A stretch of DNA of 64,000 nucleotides, from the NCBI GenBank assembly GCA_022925895.1, contig JAKSYS010000203.1:25798-89797 (forward strand). Reading direction: 5' to 3'. Origin of the DNA: Fragilaria crotonensis. Taxonomy: Eukaryota > Bacillariophyta > Fragilariophyceae > Fragilariales > Fragilariaceae. Numbering within the stretch: position 1 is the first letter of the stretch; each line of letters begins with the position of its first letter. The notes beneath the pieces are model-generated. The model saw nothing but the letters and a program-made list of their open reading frames with translations. It was not told the DNA's origin and searched no databases. Positions 43,949 through 54,689 of this stretch are shown here, piece after piece. The position numbers and the translations under genes are program-made.

Positions 43949-44610
43949 AGTACTGTCTTGTTACAAAAGGAAGTATTCAGCAGAGTTGATGGTCGATTGT
44001 TGAATGTTTACGCTGACCCTCGCTGATGCATCTGTGTGAAAGTCAAAACGTATATGGTAGGGAGTTGTATACTTGGATTGTCTTTTATGAAAAATGAATA
44101 GAGAGATGTCGAAAGCAAAAAAGAAAGAAAAAAGCTCGGATCTCTCGGATGATTGACACCTATCGGTTTGCTCGGGAACCTAGCCAATCCCTATTCAGAC
44201 AGGATGAATCAATTGAGTTGGAGGCGTTTGGCGGAAGTAGGAAGGGCGATGGCTAAATTTATCGAGTTTCTGGTCCAAGTTATACAAGTACTATGTAGTA
44301 GAGCTAGTAGTACTCCGGTTATCTCGAGAAATGATTGCGCCAGAATTCCGACGGTTAGACACAAGAAAATGACGATGACATCACTCAATTTCATAGGAAC
44401 AAGCCGTGACACCAGCGCTACAAGCGCTACCGTGAGCTGGATTTGTTCACAGAATTTTTTTTGCCGCATCACTTCACTCTTGACATCGCATTTCGCTTTC
44501 GGCGTCTGAAATTTTCACCACATTTCGACACTTTCGAAACATCTCATCTCATATCGCAGGTTTGAATTGCTACAACGGCGCTAGGGCATCGCAGCGAAAA
44601 AGAACACTCG
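43949..44610. other. intergenic, no gene supported
   Basis: Contains a hydrophobic 87-codon minus-strand ORF (44209-44472) with no recognisable family, left unannotated. Confidence 0.35.
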
Positions 44611-45550
44611 TTGAAAATGCCACTCTCACCAGTCCCCCCCTCTCTCCGCGACATTTGCCGACGACTTTCAAGCGACGACGATGATCTCACATCCTTGGAT
44701 CTTGCCGGTTGCAACATTGGAAATGCCGGGGCCGTTGCCTTGGGCAGATCACTTGAACACAATACGAATCTCGAGTCCCTCTCATTGAGTTACAATCTCA
44801 TCTCACCAGTTGGTGCGGTGCCTCTCTTGTCACAAGGTGCGACAAGAGTCCGCAAGCTCGATCTTCGGTACAACTCCATCGGAGATGACGGAGCTGACGC
44901 TATTGCACGAGTTTTACCAAAGAATCCAAATTTGCAGAACTTGACGCTTCGCAACAACTATATTGGACCCGTGGGAGCGGCCACTATAGCTGAGGCATTG
45001 GAGACGAATGAGACGGTCGAACATCTGGATTTGAGCACAAATGCCATTGGGAAAGCTGGTGCGGCGGCAATTTCCAAGATGCTGCAGAAGAACAAAACTC
45101 TGCGGTGCCTTTGCTTGTGGTCCAATCGCTTCGATGCCGACGAATTCAACAGATTGCGTTGGGACTGAGGTACAATACCACCTTGAGGTACTCAATCTCG
45201 GAGGAAATGAGATTGGCGATGTCGGGGCCAAAGCGCTCGCTGATGTGCTTCGCTACAATACCACCCTGCGAAGTTTGCACATGGCAAACGCTCAAATTGG
45301 TCGGAATGGAGCGTTGGCACTGGCGCGTGTACTCACCACGAACACCAAGCTACGGATCGTCGACATTCTTCACAACCCAATCGGTTTAGAAGGAGCGGCG
45401 GCATTTCGCAGCGTCCTGAAGTTCAACCGAACGATCCAAGAGTTGAGACTCGATTATCAGTTTACTGCGGTGGAGCATTTTGCTTCAAGGGCGTTAATGC
45501 TGAGATTACAATATACCTCAAACTCAATAAGAACGGAAGGGCACAAATGA
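44611..45550 (+). CDS. leucine-rich-repeat (RNI/NLRC3-like) protein, two apparent frameshifts
   Basis: About 313 residues of ribonuclease-inhibitor-like LRRs, each ~28 residues: LTSLDLAGCNIGNAGAVALG, LESLSLSYNLISPVGAVPLL, VRKLDLRYNSIGDDGADAIA, LQNLTLRNNYIGPVGAATIA, VEHLDLSTNAIGKAGAAAIS, then after the breaks LEVLNLGGNEIGDVGAKALA, LRSLHMANAQIGRNGALALA. Frames change near 45145 and near 45185. Between them the third frame reads QIALGLRYNTTL, exactly what the repeat pattern predicts, so two single bases appear to be missing. Likely a cytosolic scaffold or sensor; partner unknown. Confidence 0.75.
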
Positions 45551-45889
45551 CAAACGTTAGATTGCCTTGGGGTTCATGGCCCAATATTTTGGCGAAAGTC
45601 AACGTTGAAACGGATATGATGTACTTGACGCTGCAGGAAAAGCCAGATCTGATACAACGAGAATGACTTGAATGACATGATGCAGAGAGTGCTCACATGA
45701 TGAGGGATGGGCGCCCGCAGCGATACCCACAAATATTCCAATTGATAGCTTAGAATTATCCTTCGCCCCACGCGTTACTCATCTTTCAATCGACAGCTAA
45801 AAATTATCCTTCGCCGAACGCGCTATTCATACACATTCCAATTGTCACCTTGGAATTCTTCGTTATAGTTGCTTTTCATTCGTTCGAAC
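45551..45889. other. convergent gene spacer
   Basis: Imperfect direct repeat around 45735-45850 (ATTCCAATTG... and TTATCCTTCGCC twice). No gene seen. Confidence 0.35.
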
Positions 45890-46690
45890 TCAAGATAACG
45901 AAGCACTTCGCTTCTTTTTTGTCTTCGTTTCTTTGCTTTCTTTGCCTTCTTTGCTTCCTTTCTTGGACTTCTTCTTTTTCTTCTTCCCTTTGGGACTTTT
46001 TGAAGCATCTATTTCTTTTACAGCTTCCATTACATTTCCCCCTTCAGAATGCCGTATCGCATCGTAGTTCCATGAGGGTTCGAAATCGTTGCCAAAGGTG
46101 GCAGCATCGTTCGTCCCAGCATGAACAGACTGTGATTCATCGTTTGCTAGTTTTCTTCTATCGCCAAACTGGTCGAATGGATCTTCATTACGTGACACAT
46201 CAGATGGACGTGCTCTTCGTTGAGTCACGTGCAGAGCTGCAGGAGCTGATTGTATCGAGTTGTCCGATGATCGTTCCAGCGCACGAGGACGCTTCTGCGT
46301 TTTGTTCATAGCTGCCGCCTTCTCTCCAAGATGATCAGAATTTTTAACCAATTCATCCCAGATTGCCTTTCGTTGAGCTTCCGCTGCCATGTGTTCCTTC
46401 GTCAGCTGTGCAGCCTTGACCGACGGTCGTCGCTGAAAACTGAAGGCTCGTTTGCACTTGCGCCCGGCGGATTCAATGACCTCCTCCAATTTCGTGGATG
46501 TGCTTAAATTGGTAACCGTGGTACGACGTTGATTCTTTAACCTGAGAATGGATCGAACCGCCCTACTGATTTCGCTTCTGGGGACATTCCAAACGTTCTC
46601 CAACAGATCCTCACGTTCTTCGCGTGTCAAAACCAATTCCATTTGACTCCTTCGAGAAGGTCGAGCTTGTTCGAACGCATCGACAGACAT
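45890..46690 (-). CDS. Lys-rich protein of unknown function
   Basis: 266 residues, single exon. N-terminal region looks folded and helical (TREEREDLLENVWNVPRSEI and SRAVRSILRLKNQRRTTVTN); the middle is polar and likely disordered; the C-terminus is a poly-Lys/Ser-Lys tail (SPKGKKKKKKSKKGSKEG...) ending SASLS, suggesting binding to nucleic acid or the nucleolus. No family recognised. Codon-level character of the N-terminal part supports a real gene. Confidence 0.7.
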   Translation of the reverse strand: MSVDAFEQARPSRRSQMELVLTREEREDLLENVWNVPRSEISRAVRSILRLKNQRRTTVTNLSTSTKLEEVIESAGRKCKRAFSFQRRPSVKAAQLTKEHMAAEAQRKAIWDELVKNSDHLGEKAAAMNKTQKRPRALERSSDNSIQSAPAALHVTQRRARPSDVSRNEDPFDQFGDRRKLANDESQSVHAGTNDAATFGNDFEPSWNYDAIRHSEGGNVMEAVKEIDASKSPKGKKKKKKSKKGSKEGKESKETKTKKKRSASLS

Positions 46691-47514
46691 GCGGCGCGGT
46701 GGGAATGATAGATCCAGTTAATACTAATGTTTTATGTAAAGAGAGGATGCGATTGAGAAGACTCACAGTCATTCGAAAGTTTCATGTCGAAACATGTAGT
46801 ATCAACTCACCTTAAGGGGGTCCTGAGCTCACGCTTGGATTGTCTCCAACTGTTACTTCATATTGACGAACGTTCACGTCTCTCAAACAATACTCTTCGG
46901 CGCTCTATTTGATGCGCCCCAGCTTGACCGGAGAGAGTCGCGGTGTGTTTTCACAGTTAAAGTGGATTTCAGAGGATGACGAAAGCCGGCCTGTAGAGAC
47001 TGAGGCCCCTCCGTCGGTGGCTCTTCGATCATTACATTGCCAGGTACAGAGTTTGTTGGTAATGACTGCGACTGCCAACCTAGTTCGTTTGCCATGATGA
47101 GGTTTACAATGCTAAACCCTCCTGGCAAACTTTAGAGCATCTCTCTTATGGCCTTTATCTTATCTCTTGATAATCGTATGTAGCTGGTGTATTGGACACA
47201 TGTGTTTTTGAGTTGGGGGGACATAGGAGGGACACATAGGGACATCGCATCCTACGTCAGACATTCCACACAAACTAATAAAGTATGAATACTCAGTACT
47301 TGTACTCCGTACAGTACAACGTCTATGACGTACGTGTCCTACTGTCCTACTACAGTACATGAGAGACGAGAGATGAGACTCTAGAGCTACTTGTACCTGG
47401 TACCTGGTACATCGTACCTGTACTAGCTATGCATAGTAGAGAGTAGGTCAACAAACATTCTGCACTCCGAGTGACGTGCTCGAGCAGAATTGCGATGACA
47501 TGGGGTCTCACAAA
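46691..47514. other. intergenic
   Basis: Includes a solo MITE-like terminus at 47135-47151 and GTAC-rich DNA at 47280-47450. An 81-codon minus ORF at 46883-47128 has no identifiable features. Confidence 0.35.
47135..47151 (+). repeat. solo terminus of the GAGCAT MITE family
   Basis: TTA followed by GAGCATCTCTCTTATGG, almost the same as the ends of the MITE at 30516. No matching inverted end was found nearby, so this is probably a truncated copy. Confidence 0.45.
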
Positions 47515-48347
47515 TTACAACATTTGCTTGACAAGATAATCAATCTCTTGACCACGATCGCCATACACTCGCCCTTCCTTGTCATTCAATTTTTGAGTCT
47601 GAAACCTTGTCTTCGGAACAGCAAGACGGAACGGCCACAGAAAGTTGGCCGCTGTGTCAAAGGCTTCACCAGCCTCGTACAATTCGTGCACCAAATCTTC
47701 GACGCAAATGATTCCGGACGTTTCACCTAATGCAGTTTCGATGATAGTATTGTCTGACAATGGAATTCTCTCCTTGTTAACACGACCATGTCCTCTCCTG
47801 TTAATGAGATCCGAAACCATCTCCTTGGAAGGTGTGCCATACATAACCCACGGCTCGACAAGGTGTAAGAGCTTGCGATTTTTCTCGTCGTACTTCAAAA
47901 CACGCCCTCATATTTATCATGGAGCTTTAGTTTCCACAACACAGTCTTGACTCTTTTCGAAATGCCCGTACTGTCCCGAATTCGCACCACAAAAACCATA
48001 TTAGCTCCGACAGAGTTGTTTTGATACTGGATTTCAGTCTCGTCCCCGTTTGGTTCCTCCACACGCTTAGTGTCCACTAACTTCTTATTCGAGGCTCGCT
48101 TTTGCATTCCCTTCTTGAGAACACGATTGAATCGAATCTCGTGATTCTTTCGCGATGTGGCCTGGGCAAGGAAACGTTCTGGTTTTTTAACATAGAATTT
48201 GCCCGATTTTGAGAATTTCTTGTTGTTGTTGACCACTTGTGCTTCTCGGCGGGCCTTGATGTCATCCAAGTCATGGCGCCTCTTCAACAGCGTCTCGGGA
48301 ACGAGCTGAAGATCCTTGTTCTTGTCCGTGTCCTTGTTCGCTGCCAT
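47515..48347 (-). CDS. RPL7: 60S ribosomal protein L7 (uL30), one apparent base missing
   Basis: Ribosomal protein of the large subunit. Start at 48347 (MAANKDTDKNKDLQLVPETL). Diagnostic segments: LLKRRHDLDDIKARREAQV, FVVRIRDSTGISKRVKTVLW, then in a second frame RKLLHLVEPWVMYGTPSKEM, LINRRGHGRVNKERIPLSDN, ICVEDLVHELYEAGEAF and the C-terminal NDKEGRVYGDRGQEIDYL. The frames meet at a T4 run (47897-47900, minus sense); one more T gives YEGVF-L-KYDEKN, the expected L7 sequence. No intron can explain the shift. In an essential gene this is more likely an assembly error than a real lesion. About 276 residues if corrected. Confidence 0.9.
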
Positions 48348-48572
48348 GGTGGTAACTTGCAGTGCAGATTGCAAATTGTCGTACAGCTTGATGTTTGATG
48401 CACGATGAACGATGAGGGTCTGAATGATCCCTGCCTGCCGGCACTGGAAATGGGACGTTCTTTTGGTTGGCTCTGCACAATGTTTCAGGTTCTTCTGGAG
48501 TGAACAGGTGTTGAGCCGAAAATGGGTGTACGATGCAGTACTACTACCAGTAGACTACTCCAGTTCGGGATC

Positions 48573-48726
48573 CGATTAGAATGCAAGGAAATGACGTCAA
48601 CGCGTACCAATCAGCATGCTCTCCCTATGGTACTGTCTTACTGGAGTACTGTATGACTGTAGGTACTACATGAAAGGTTTAGTACTGTGACGTCACACTT
48701 GACGTCATTTCCTTGCATTCTAATCG
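48573..48726. promoter_or_regulatory. inverted pair of 28-bp CRE-containing elements upstream of RPL7
   Basis: 48573-48600 and the inverted 48699-48726 are perfect copies of the 28-bp element also found at 26995-27022. Each includes TGACGTCA (48592-48599 and 48700-48707); a further TGACGTCA is at 48688-48695. They sit about 230-380 bp upstream of the RPL7 start. They could be bZIP sites or the ends of a small hairpin element. Confidence 0.5.
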
Positions 48727-49689
48727 AAACCTGTATGGCATATAACATACACGAAGACTCGAAGTACTCCAGTACAAAATTCCAGTACCTGGTTTACTCA
48801 CCCTACGACGCACTACGAACGAGGCAATACCGGTATGCATACATACAATACGAGAAGTGCGGTTACGGACACTTTTCGAATATAGCAATTGTTTTTATTT
48901 GTATATTCGTACTATGGTATTCACAATCCAGACTCCAGACACCCTCGAGCAGTTTCCGTTGTTTTATCAATAGCGACCACAGTAAAACTCGAACAGCAGA
49001 ACTTGTTCTACAATTTTTGATCTTTGTCTCAGTCAGTAGTGCTCTTTGACATTCCTCTTCCACAATTCTGGTGGTGTCACGGCCGGAGTAAGAACATCAT
49101 TCATCATTTGTTCATAATTCCTGTGCTGACTGCACTGACTCATACTCCCATTATGGGTGGAGGACAAAACTATGAATAATGATGCAACAGATTCCAAACT
49201 ATGAATGATGGCTGATGCAACAGATTCCTTCCTTGTCAGAAGCAACACAGCATTGCCTACTACTGCTCTTTGCTGGTGGCTGGCACTGCAGACAAGAACG
49301 ACAAGGTGCAAATCACCCTCAACACTGCGCCTACAATGCATAGTAGTACTCATGATCTCATGATGAGCGAGCTGCTCCAAGAAGTCCTAGACTTCTTACC
49401 AGCAACAAGACAAACAAGCAGCAACAACAAAATGCAGCAAGTATGCTAGAGCAATAAACTGGTGGTCTATCTCCCTTGCTTGCTTCCAATATCATGGAGA
49501 TTAAGCTGCTTGCAAGCACCTCATGATGGTGTGACAGCTTGCTGACATTTTTGAATACTGCACAATATCCTGTACATAGCATACAAACTAGACCAGTCAC
49601 TCCTCAGCAAGGAAGCGTTTTCTGCAAGGAAGAAGGACAGCTTTTGGATTTGTTGGGCTCAACAAAACTTCTGACTTAATCGAGGCAGG
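48727..49689. other. intergenic / transposon flank
   Basis: Low-information DNA between RPL7 and the Harbinger remnant, with repeated CAACAGATTCC and ACTATGAAT words near 49165-49230. No gene recognised. Confidence 0.35.
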
Positions 49690-51040
49690 AGCTTGTTGTA
49701 CAACAACAGCATTGCCCCCTTGAAGCAAGGTAATTCTCTGCAGAATGACAATTTCCAATGCAGGATTGATGAATCACTGTGTGTAGCACTGAAAGCAAAA
49801 GTAGCTTGTCATGATACTAGCTTCGCTCTCGCAGATGAGTTAGCTGCACAACGAGCGAAGCCCACCATTCGTGCACAATGACAATCTTTTGATGACCTCG
49901 TCGAAAGAGTGCTTTCTGTTATCCATTTCTTGGAGAAGAATATTGCAGATGACCACCAGGCCTTTTTTGATCGGCTTTGCGAGTGCATAATCTCCAAAGT
50001 TGGGGAGGCTGCTGTATCTCAGTCGCGAGAATGGCTTGATTCCTGTTTGCATGACTATGAAGAAACGTCAACGACGAAAAACTCAAAAGAGGATGAGGAC
50101 ACAATGCGCAACCAATGCATTGAGAGGCTTTTTATGTGGGGAACTTTAAGTTGCAGTGATGCTTCGTTTCATGGCCGGCACTAGTAGTTACCTCGATCTT
50201 CTCCTCATTTTTGGAATCTGTACTTCTTGTTCCATCTACAAGGTACTCCCACAAAGCGAATGGCTGGATAGTGGCAACGTCTGAATTTCCTTTGTTGAAG
50301 GGGACAATTGCAAAAGATGAAGCAGCTCTGTAAACTGTTGCTGACGACTTTTCTTCAGCAAGCGGTGGAACCTTTACAAGCTGCATTGGTGGGGCTTTTG
50401 ATGGCATTGCTGTCAAAACCAACAATTTGCTACTATCCTGGGGATTGCTTAGTATGCCACAAGGGCTTGTATGCTCTCAATTTTCGGGTAATCTGTGACA
50501 AGTGTCCTAGGTGAGTGACTTGGATGAGTACCAGGCACAAGACTTCAACACAGCACTCCACTGCTTTTATTGAAACACAATTGTACAAAGGTTCTAGCAG
50601 CAAATTCGAATTGGCTCGAGGACAAAGGTTACTTCTTTGTTGGCAATTCTGCAAATCCATTGATGGGTCATTTATTGGTTCCATATTATGATGCAATGGC
50701 TGGGTCTCCTGTGGACGCATTCAATTTTTGGCTTTGAAACAGCCGAATTCAGATTGAATGTTCATTTGGTGAATTGTCATGCAATGGTTAATCCTGTGGA
50801 GGAAGTTACTTTTTGACATTGATGACATTGGTAGAATGATCACTGCAGCAACTCTCCTTCAGAACCTTTTGGTTGCTGAAAGGGAATCCGATGTCAGCAT
50901 CAATGCTGAAGGTGCTAATTATTTTCTAAACTTCTCGTTGATGGCGGAACAAGATGAATGTGCTGCAGTGTTCACAGCTGTATTCCCACCAGCAGTGGTA
51001 AGGGTGCTTGTGCTGTATCCATTTGTTTTGTGAATGCAGC
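49690..51040 (+). pseudogene. PIF/Harbinger-type DDE transposase, decayed
   Basis: Protein blocks typical of stramenopile Harbinger transposases are spread over three frames with stops: an N-terminal helical region (DQHxAFFDRLCECI-like, at 49950), GGAFDGIAVKT near 50390, GLYALNFRVICDKC near 50466, LMGHLLVPYYDAMAGSPVDA near 50665-50720, FNFWL, IQIECSFGEL, and WLILWRKLLFDIDDIGRM followed by ITAATLLQNLLVAERESD near 50785-50895. These are the DDE-domain landmarks of the HARBI1 group. Several frameshifts and stops make it inactive. No clear terminal repeats were found. Confidence 0.7.
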
Positions 51041-52089
51041 ATGGGTATGTTTTGTGTCCTTGTTGTGAGAAGGAGCTGAAAATCTTTATTCTGTTAGTTG
51101 GCAGAAGAGAACAAGCCATCAGGTGCACATGTTATGCGATCCTGCGTGTCAACTTTTGAGGACTTTCCATTCATCATCAAAACTCAGCCGCAACAAGGGC
51201 GTGCAAAGGGTGCGGTTGCAACTGATTTTTGTGGATCATGCTGCAATGGAAAGAACAGGCCTAGCTAAGGGGTACCAGGTAATAGTAGTAGATAGATTGA
51301 TTTCTACTCGTCCTTGTATATTAAGTGAAGTGGACCTCTGCGTTTGATGCTAGTAGTGTGATGACAACTGTTCAGGATCATCATCACTGTGATTGTCAAC
51401 AAGAAGAACAATACTCTTCAGCCTTGTTGCTTATTGTCTCCACTCCTTCTTTGTTTAGGAATCTTAATCCCCTTGGGGGCTTTGTTTAATAATTCCAGAG
51501 CCAAATGGGAGAAAGAAATTCCCAATGGCATTGAACTACACTACTAGCTACTGGTAGTAGAATGCCGGCTTCTAATAGATGTGGTTCTGTAACTGTTGCA
51601 ATTTCTGTTACTAGTGTACAAGATCCAAGTACCGGTAGTTGTACTACAGTTCTACAGTACTACTAGCTGGTGCTGTATAATCATACGTCTAATACATCTA
51701 AAATATTTATACATGAAACAAGGACCTTGACGGTCACGAAGAAAAGAAATTTAGCTGTTTTCTGTTTTCGCTCTGATTTGAAGCCGTTGCGTTAAATCCT
51801 GGGCCTTTGTGAACCAGAGGTGATTTAGTTCGCAACGTCATCTCTTGGCAGCCTTCCTGAAAAAATGTCAATCTGATTCACGTGATTCAACTGTTGTTTC
51901 AATTTTCTGCTAAGTATCATACCGGTACCTACAGTTGTACGGGAGTACTACTACAGTAGTGTAAAGTGTGAAGAGTTCACCGAAATCCCTGTTAGTGTAG
52001 TACTCCAGTACAATTGTACTTCTACGAGAGTACTCGGAGCTCGGAGTACTAGTAGTGTATGTCATACAAGTATGTACTGTATGCACTAC
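51041..52089. other. intergenic, GTAC-rich toward the retrotransposon
   Basis: Decayed transposon tail, then GTAC-rich DNA 51540-51680 and 51920-52080 that borders the 3' LTR. No gene seen. Confidence 0.4.
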
Positions 52090-52094
52090 CTATG

Positions 52095-52998
52095 TGATAG
52101 ATTCTGCGTGCGAGCGCGGAGTGGAGGCCAGACCATGGTTAAATCGGGCGCACGCCAGACCGGGGTCGCAGGCAGGTGGTGACGTCACGGTGACGGTATC
52201 GGTCGCTACAGTACGAACGTTGGCCGGTGCTACGGTTTCAGGACTACTGGATGCTACGCTAGCGGCAGAGGAAGCGGGAGTGCTAGTAGCAAACGCGACA
52301 GTATACGCGTGGGAGTCTACTGGACGGGTATACTGAGCTACGGTATGACTAGGCGTAACTACAGTACATGTAGACGTAGACACAGTGCTAGTAGGCGAAG
52401 CAACTGTGCTAGTATCTGTAGGTACGATGCAAGTAGATGGTGCTACGTTGCGCGTAGGTGACACTACAGTATGTGGACGTGGGTGGAGTCCTACGGTGAC
52501 GTCGGTAGCCAAGTGGGTACTAGTACACTGGCTATCGCTACAGGGGGACTGAACCGTGACGACGGCGGGTAAAAAGTCGTCATGGTCAGTTACGCTGCTA
52601 CGAAAATTGTACATTGTTAAAATCGGGGGCCGGCTAAATATATTTACAGTGGTAGACAAATTTGTGAGAAAATCGTTGATCACAAGTGAGTGATCAACTT
52701 CGTTTGATGAGTGTTTCTGAGGAACACTCAGGAACACAAATGAAACGGTGCACGTCTGAAGAGTGCACGTCTGAAAAGGTGTACGTCTGAAGAGGTCGTA
52801 CGAGGCCGAGCGTTGGGCGAGAAAATGGTCGTTTATGCAACGAACGACATGAATTTGATCGTTGCAATTTTGGAGTGGGATATGATTCCCGTACGACAGT
52901 AACGATACGACGTATACTGTTTACTAGCCTAATGTGAAGTGTCGTACTGAATAATGTAGATAGTAAAAATACGTAGGAGCGGTACTAAAAGTCTGTCA
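52095..52998 (-). repeat. 3' LTR, 904 bp
   Basis: TG...CA ends, direct repeat of 63101-63995. Contains TGACGTCA at 52180-52187 and a degenerate minisatellite of GCTACGGT-like words at about 20-30 bp spacing (52205-52500). Confidence 0.95.
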
Positions 52999-53006
52999 CC
53001 CCTCTT
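52999..53006 (-). other. polypurine tract
   Basis: AAGAGGGG in minus sense, immediately upstream of the 3' LTR; the primer for plus-strand DNA synthesis. Confidence 0.75.
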
Positions 53007-53009
53007 GAA

Positions 53010-53627
53010 TCAGATCTCCGTAGAAATTGGTGATGGAGAAAGTAGGTGATCAGGGAGTTTGCAAAAGATTTTGTCAAGGTGAGGATCAATCTTGGAGGAT
53101 GTCTGAGTTTTGGTTAGGATGTCAGCAAGTTGAGAGTCACAAGGGATCCAATAGAGTTGATGAGTACCATCTTGTTGGCCTTGGCGGACAAAGTGAAAGC
53201 GTCTTTCAATGTGGCGAGTTTTGCGAGTTAGTTTGCCATTCTTGGCAATTTGAACAGTTGCTTCATTGTCAATCATAAGGACAGATGGGATTGTAGGTAA
53301 GCGTTGGGATGATTCGCGCCATTGTTTAGTGCCAAGGTATGTCATATCATATAAAAGCATTCTGATGTGGGCAGTAGCCATAGTTGCAGAACAGGCTGCC
53401 ATGTATTCAGCTTCAGAGGTTGACATTGCAATTGGGGTAGGCATTGTTGAGTTGGCTTCAATGAGGGCACCATTGTGAAAGATCATGTATCCAACAGTTG
53501 ATCTGCCAGTGTCAGGGCAATCTTGCCAGCTGGCATCAGAGAAGACAGTCAGGTCAGAGTATGGAATGCTGTGTTGGGCACAGATACTATAGATTGGGTT
53601 AGAGGTGCCATCAGGATAGAATTTCAA
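53010..53627 (-). CDS. copia RNase H domain
   Basis: Ty1/copia RNase H, 205 codons to the stop near the PPT. Visible: VFSDASWQDCPDTGRSTVGY (first catalytic Asp), SEAEYMAACSA (Glu), LMIDNEATVQIAKN (Asp), TRHIERRFHFVRQ and LADILTKTQ at the C-terminus. The upstream link to RT is broken by a frame change near 53630-53815. Confidence 0.88.
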   Translation of the reverse strand: MKFYPDGTSNPIYSICAQHSIPYSDLTVFSDASWQDCPDTGRSTVGYMIFHNGALIEANSTMPTPIAMSTSEAEYMAACSATMATAHIRMLLYDMTYLGTKQWRESSQRLPTIPSVLMIDNEATVQIAKNGKLTRKTRHIERRFHFVRQGQQDGTHQLYWIPCDSQLADILTKTQTSSKIDPHLDKIFCKLPDHLLSPSPISTEI

Positions 53628-53814
53628 AGCATAGCTGGGTCGGCGTCTGAGATAGCCAAATAACCAGATAAGGGCGCGGAAGTCAAGTTCACCGGGGCAG
53701 ATGCAGGCTTTGCAAGTTTGCAGACTGCAAAAGGATATCGGCGTGTGTTATATGCTAGATAAAGTAGGGTGCATACGGCTGAGCGAAACGGGAGGCGGGA
53801 ATGTCTTTTCTCAA

Positions 53815-54680
53815 TTATAGACTTGTCATGATCGGTGACAGGACGGTTATCTTTGGTGAAGACGTAATCGGGTGGGAAGGGAGTTTCGCGTTCAGGGAAT
53901 TCGAATCTGGGTCATAACGTTGGAGAGCGTTTAAGACATAACGGTGTTGGTCTAGAGTGTAAGTGGAATCTTTGTGGCGGTGGATGCGCATTTGCAGGAA
54001 CCATTGTGCAGGACCAAGGAATTTCACGTCAAAGCGGTTGCGGACGGAATCTTCGAAAGATTTCTCGATGGAATCGTTGCTTCCAACATAAAGCATGTCA
54101 TCGACGAAGAATAGGAGGCGAAGCCATTGGTTATGTTTATCATAGTAAACAAAATAGGATGGTTCTGCTTGGGATTGAATGAATCCTTGAGAGTATAGCC
54201 ATTCAGAGAATTCAATGTTCCAATATTTGCCTGAGTAGACAAGACCATAGATTCCTTTGTCAAGAAGAAGTGGGACTCCAAAGTATTTGGCATATTCTGG
54301 GAAGTGGTAAGCAAGGTAAAGTGGCAGGATCACAAAGTGACGTCCAATAACTTTGGCTTGAAGATAGGCTCCAATGAAGTCAGCACCTTTAAGGATGCGG
54401 CGGAAAGCACAGGTTTTGGATATGAGGAGCTTGACCCCTCTTGAAGATGCACAGGGTGACCATGTGTCTTCAAAAGGTTGAGGATCTCAATTGGGATAGT
54501 GTTAGACTTATTAACTTTCTTGGTGTTCTCTTCTCTTTGTTTAAGTAGTTGCTGGTACTTTGCTTTTGTTTTCTTGATTCTTCTTTTCCATGTCGCCGCG
54601 GGCAACAAGGCGGGCTTTGAGTTTGTCAAGTTTGCCAGATGCTGTTTGCTTTGCTTTGAGCACAAGTTTAACTGGGATAA
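53815..54680 (-). pseudogene. copia reverse transcriptase domain, frameshifted
   Basis: Palm and fingers of RT over at least two frames. From 54333 downward: LPLYLAYHFPEYAKYFG, LLLDKGIYGLVYSGKYWN, catalytic FVDDMLYVGS (YVDD variant) and WFLQMRIHRHKDSTYTLDQH. The upstream part (54330-54680) has KLDKLKARLVARGDMEKK in one frame, then in another GADFIGAYLQAK with the first catalytic Asp. Frame changes near 54340 and 54560. Confidence 0.8.
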
Positions 54681-54689
54681 TCAATTCAT

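Noticed and set aside
44209-44472. 87-codon hydrophobic minus-strand ORF
   Set aside because: No family, no splice partner and no conserved blocks; hydrophobic ORFs of this size arise by chance.
46883-47128. 81-codon minus ORF
   Set aside because: No conserved features, and the composition resembles the surrounding spacer.
52090-52737. 215-codon minus ORF in the LTR
   Set aside because: Thr/Val/Ser periodicity comes from the minisatellite; the other LTR copy is frameshifted in it.
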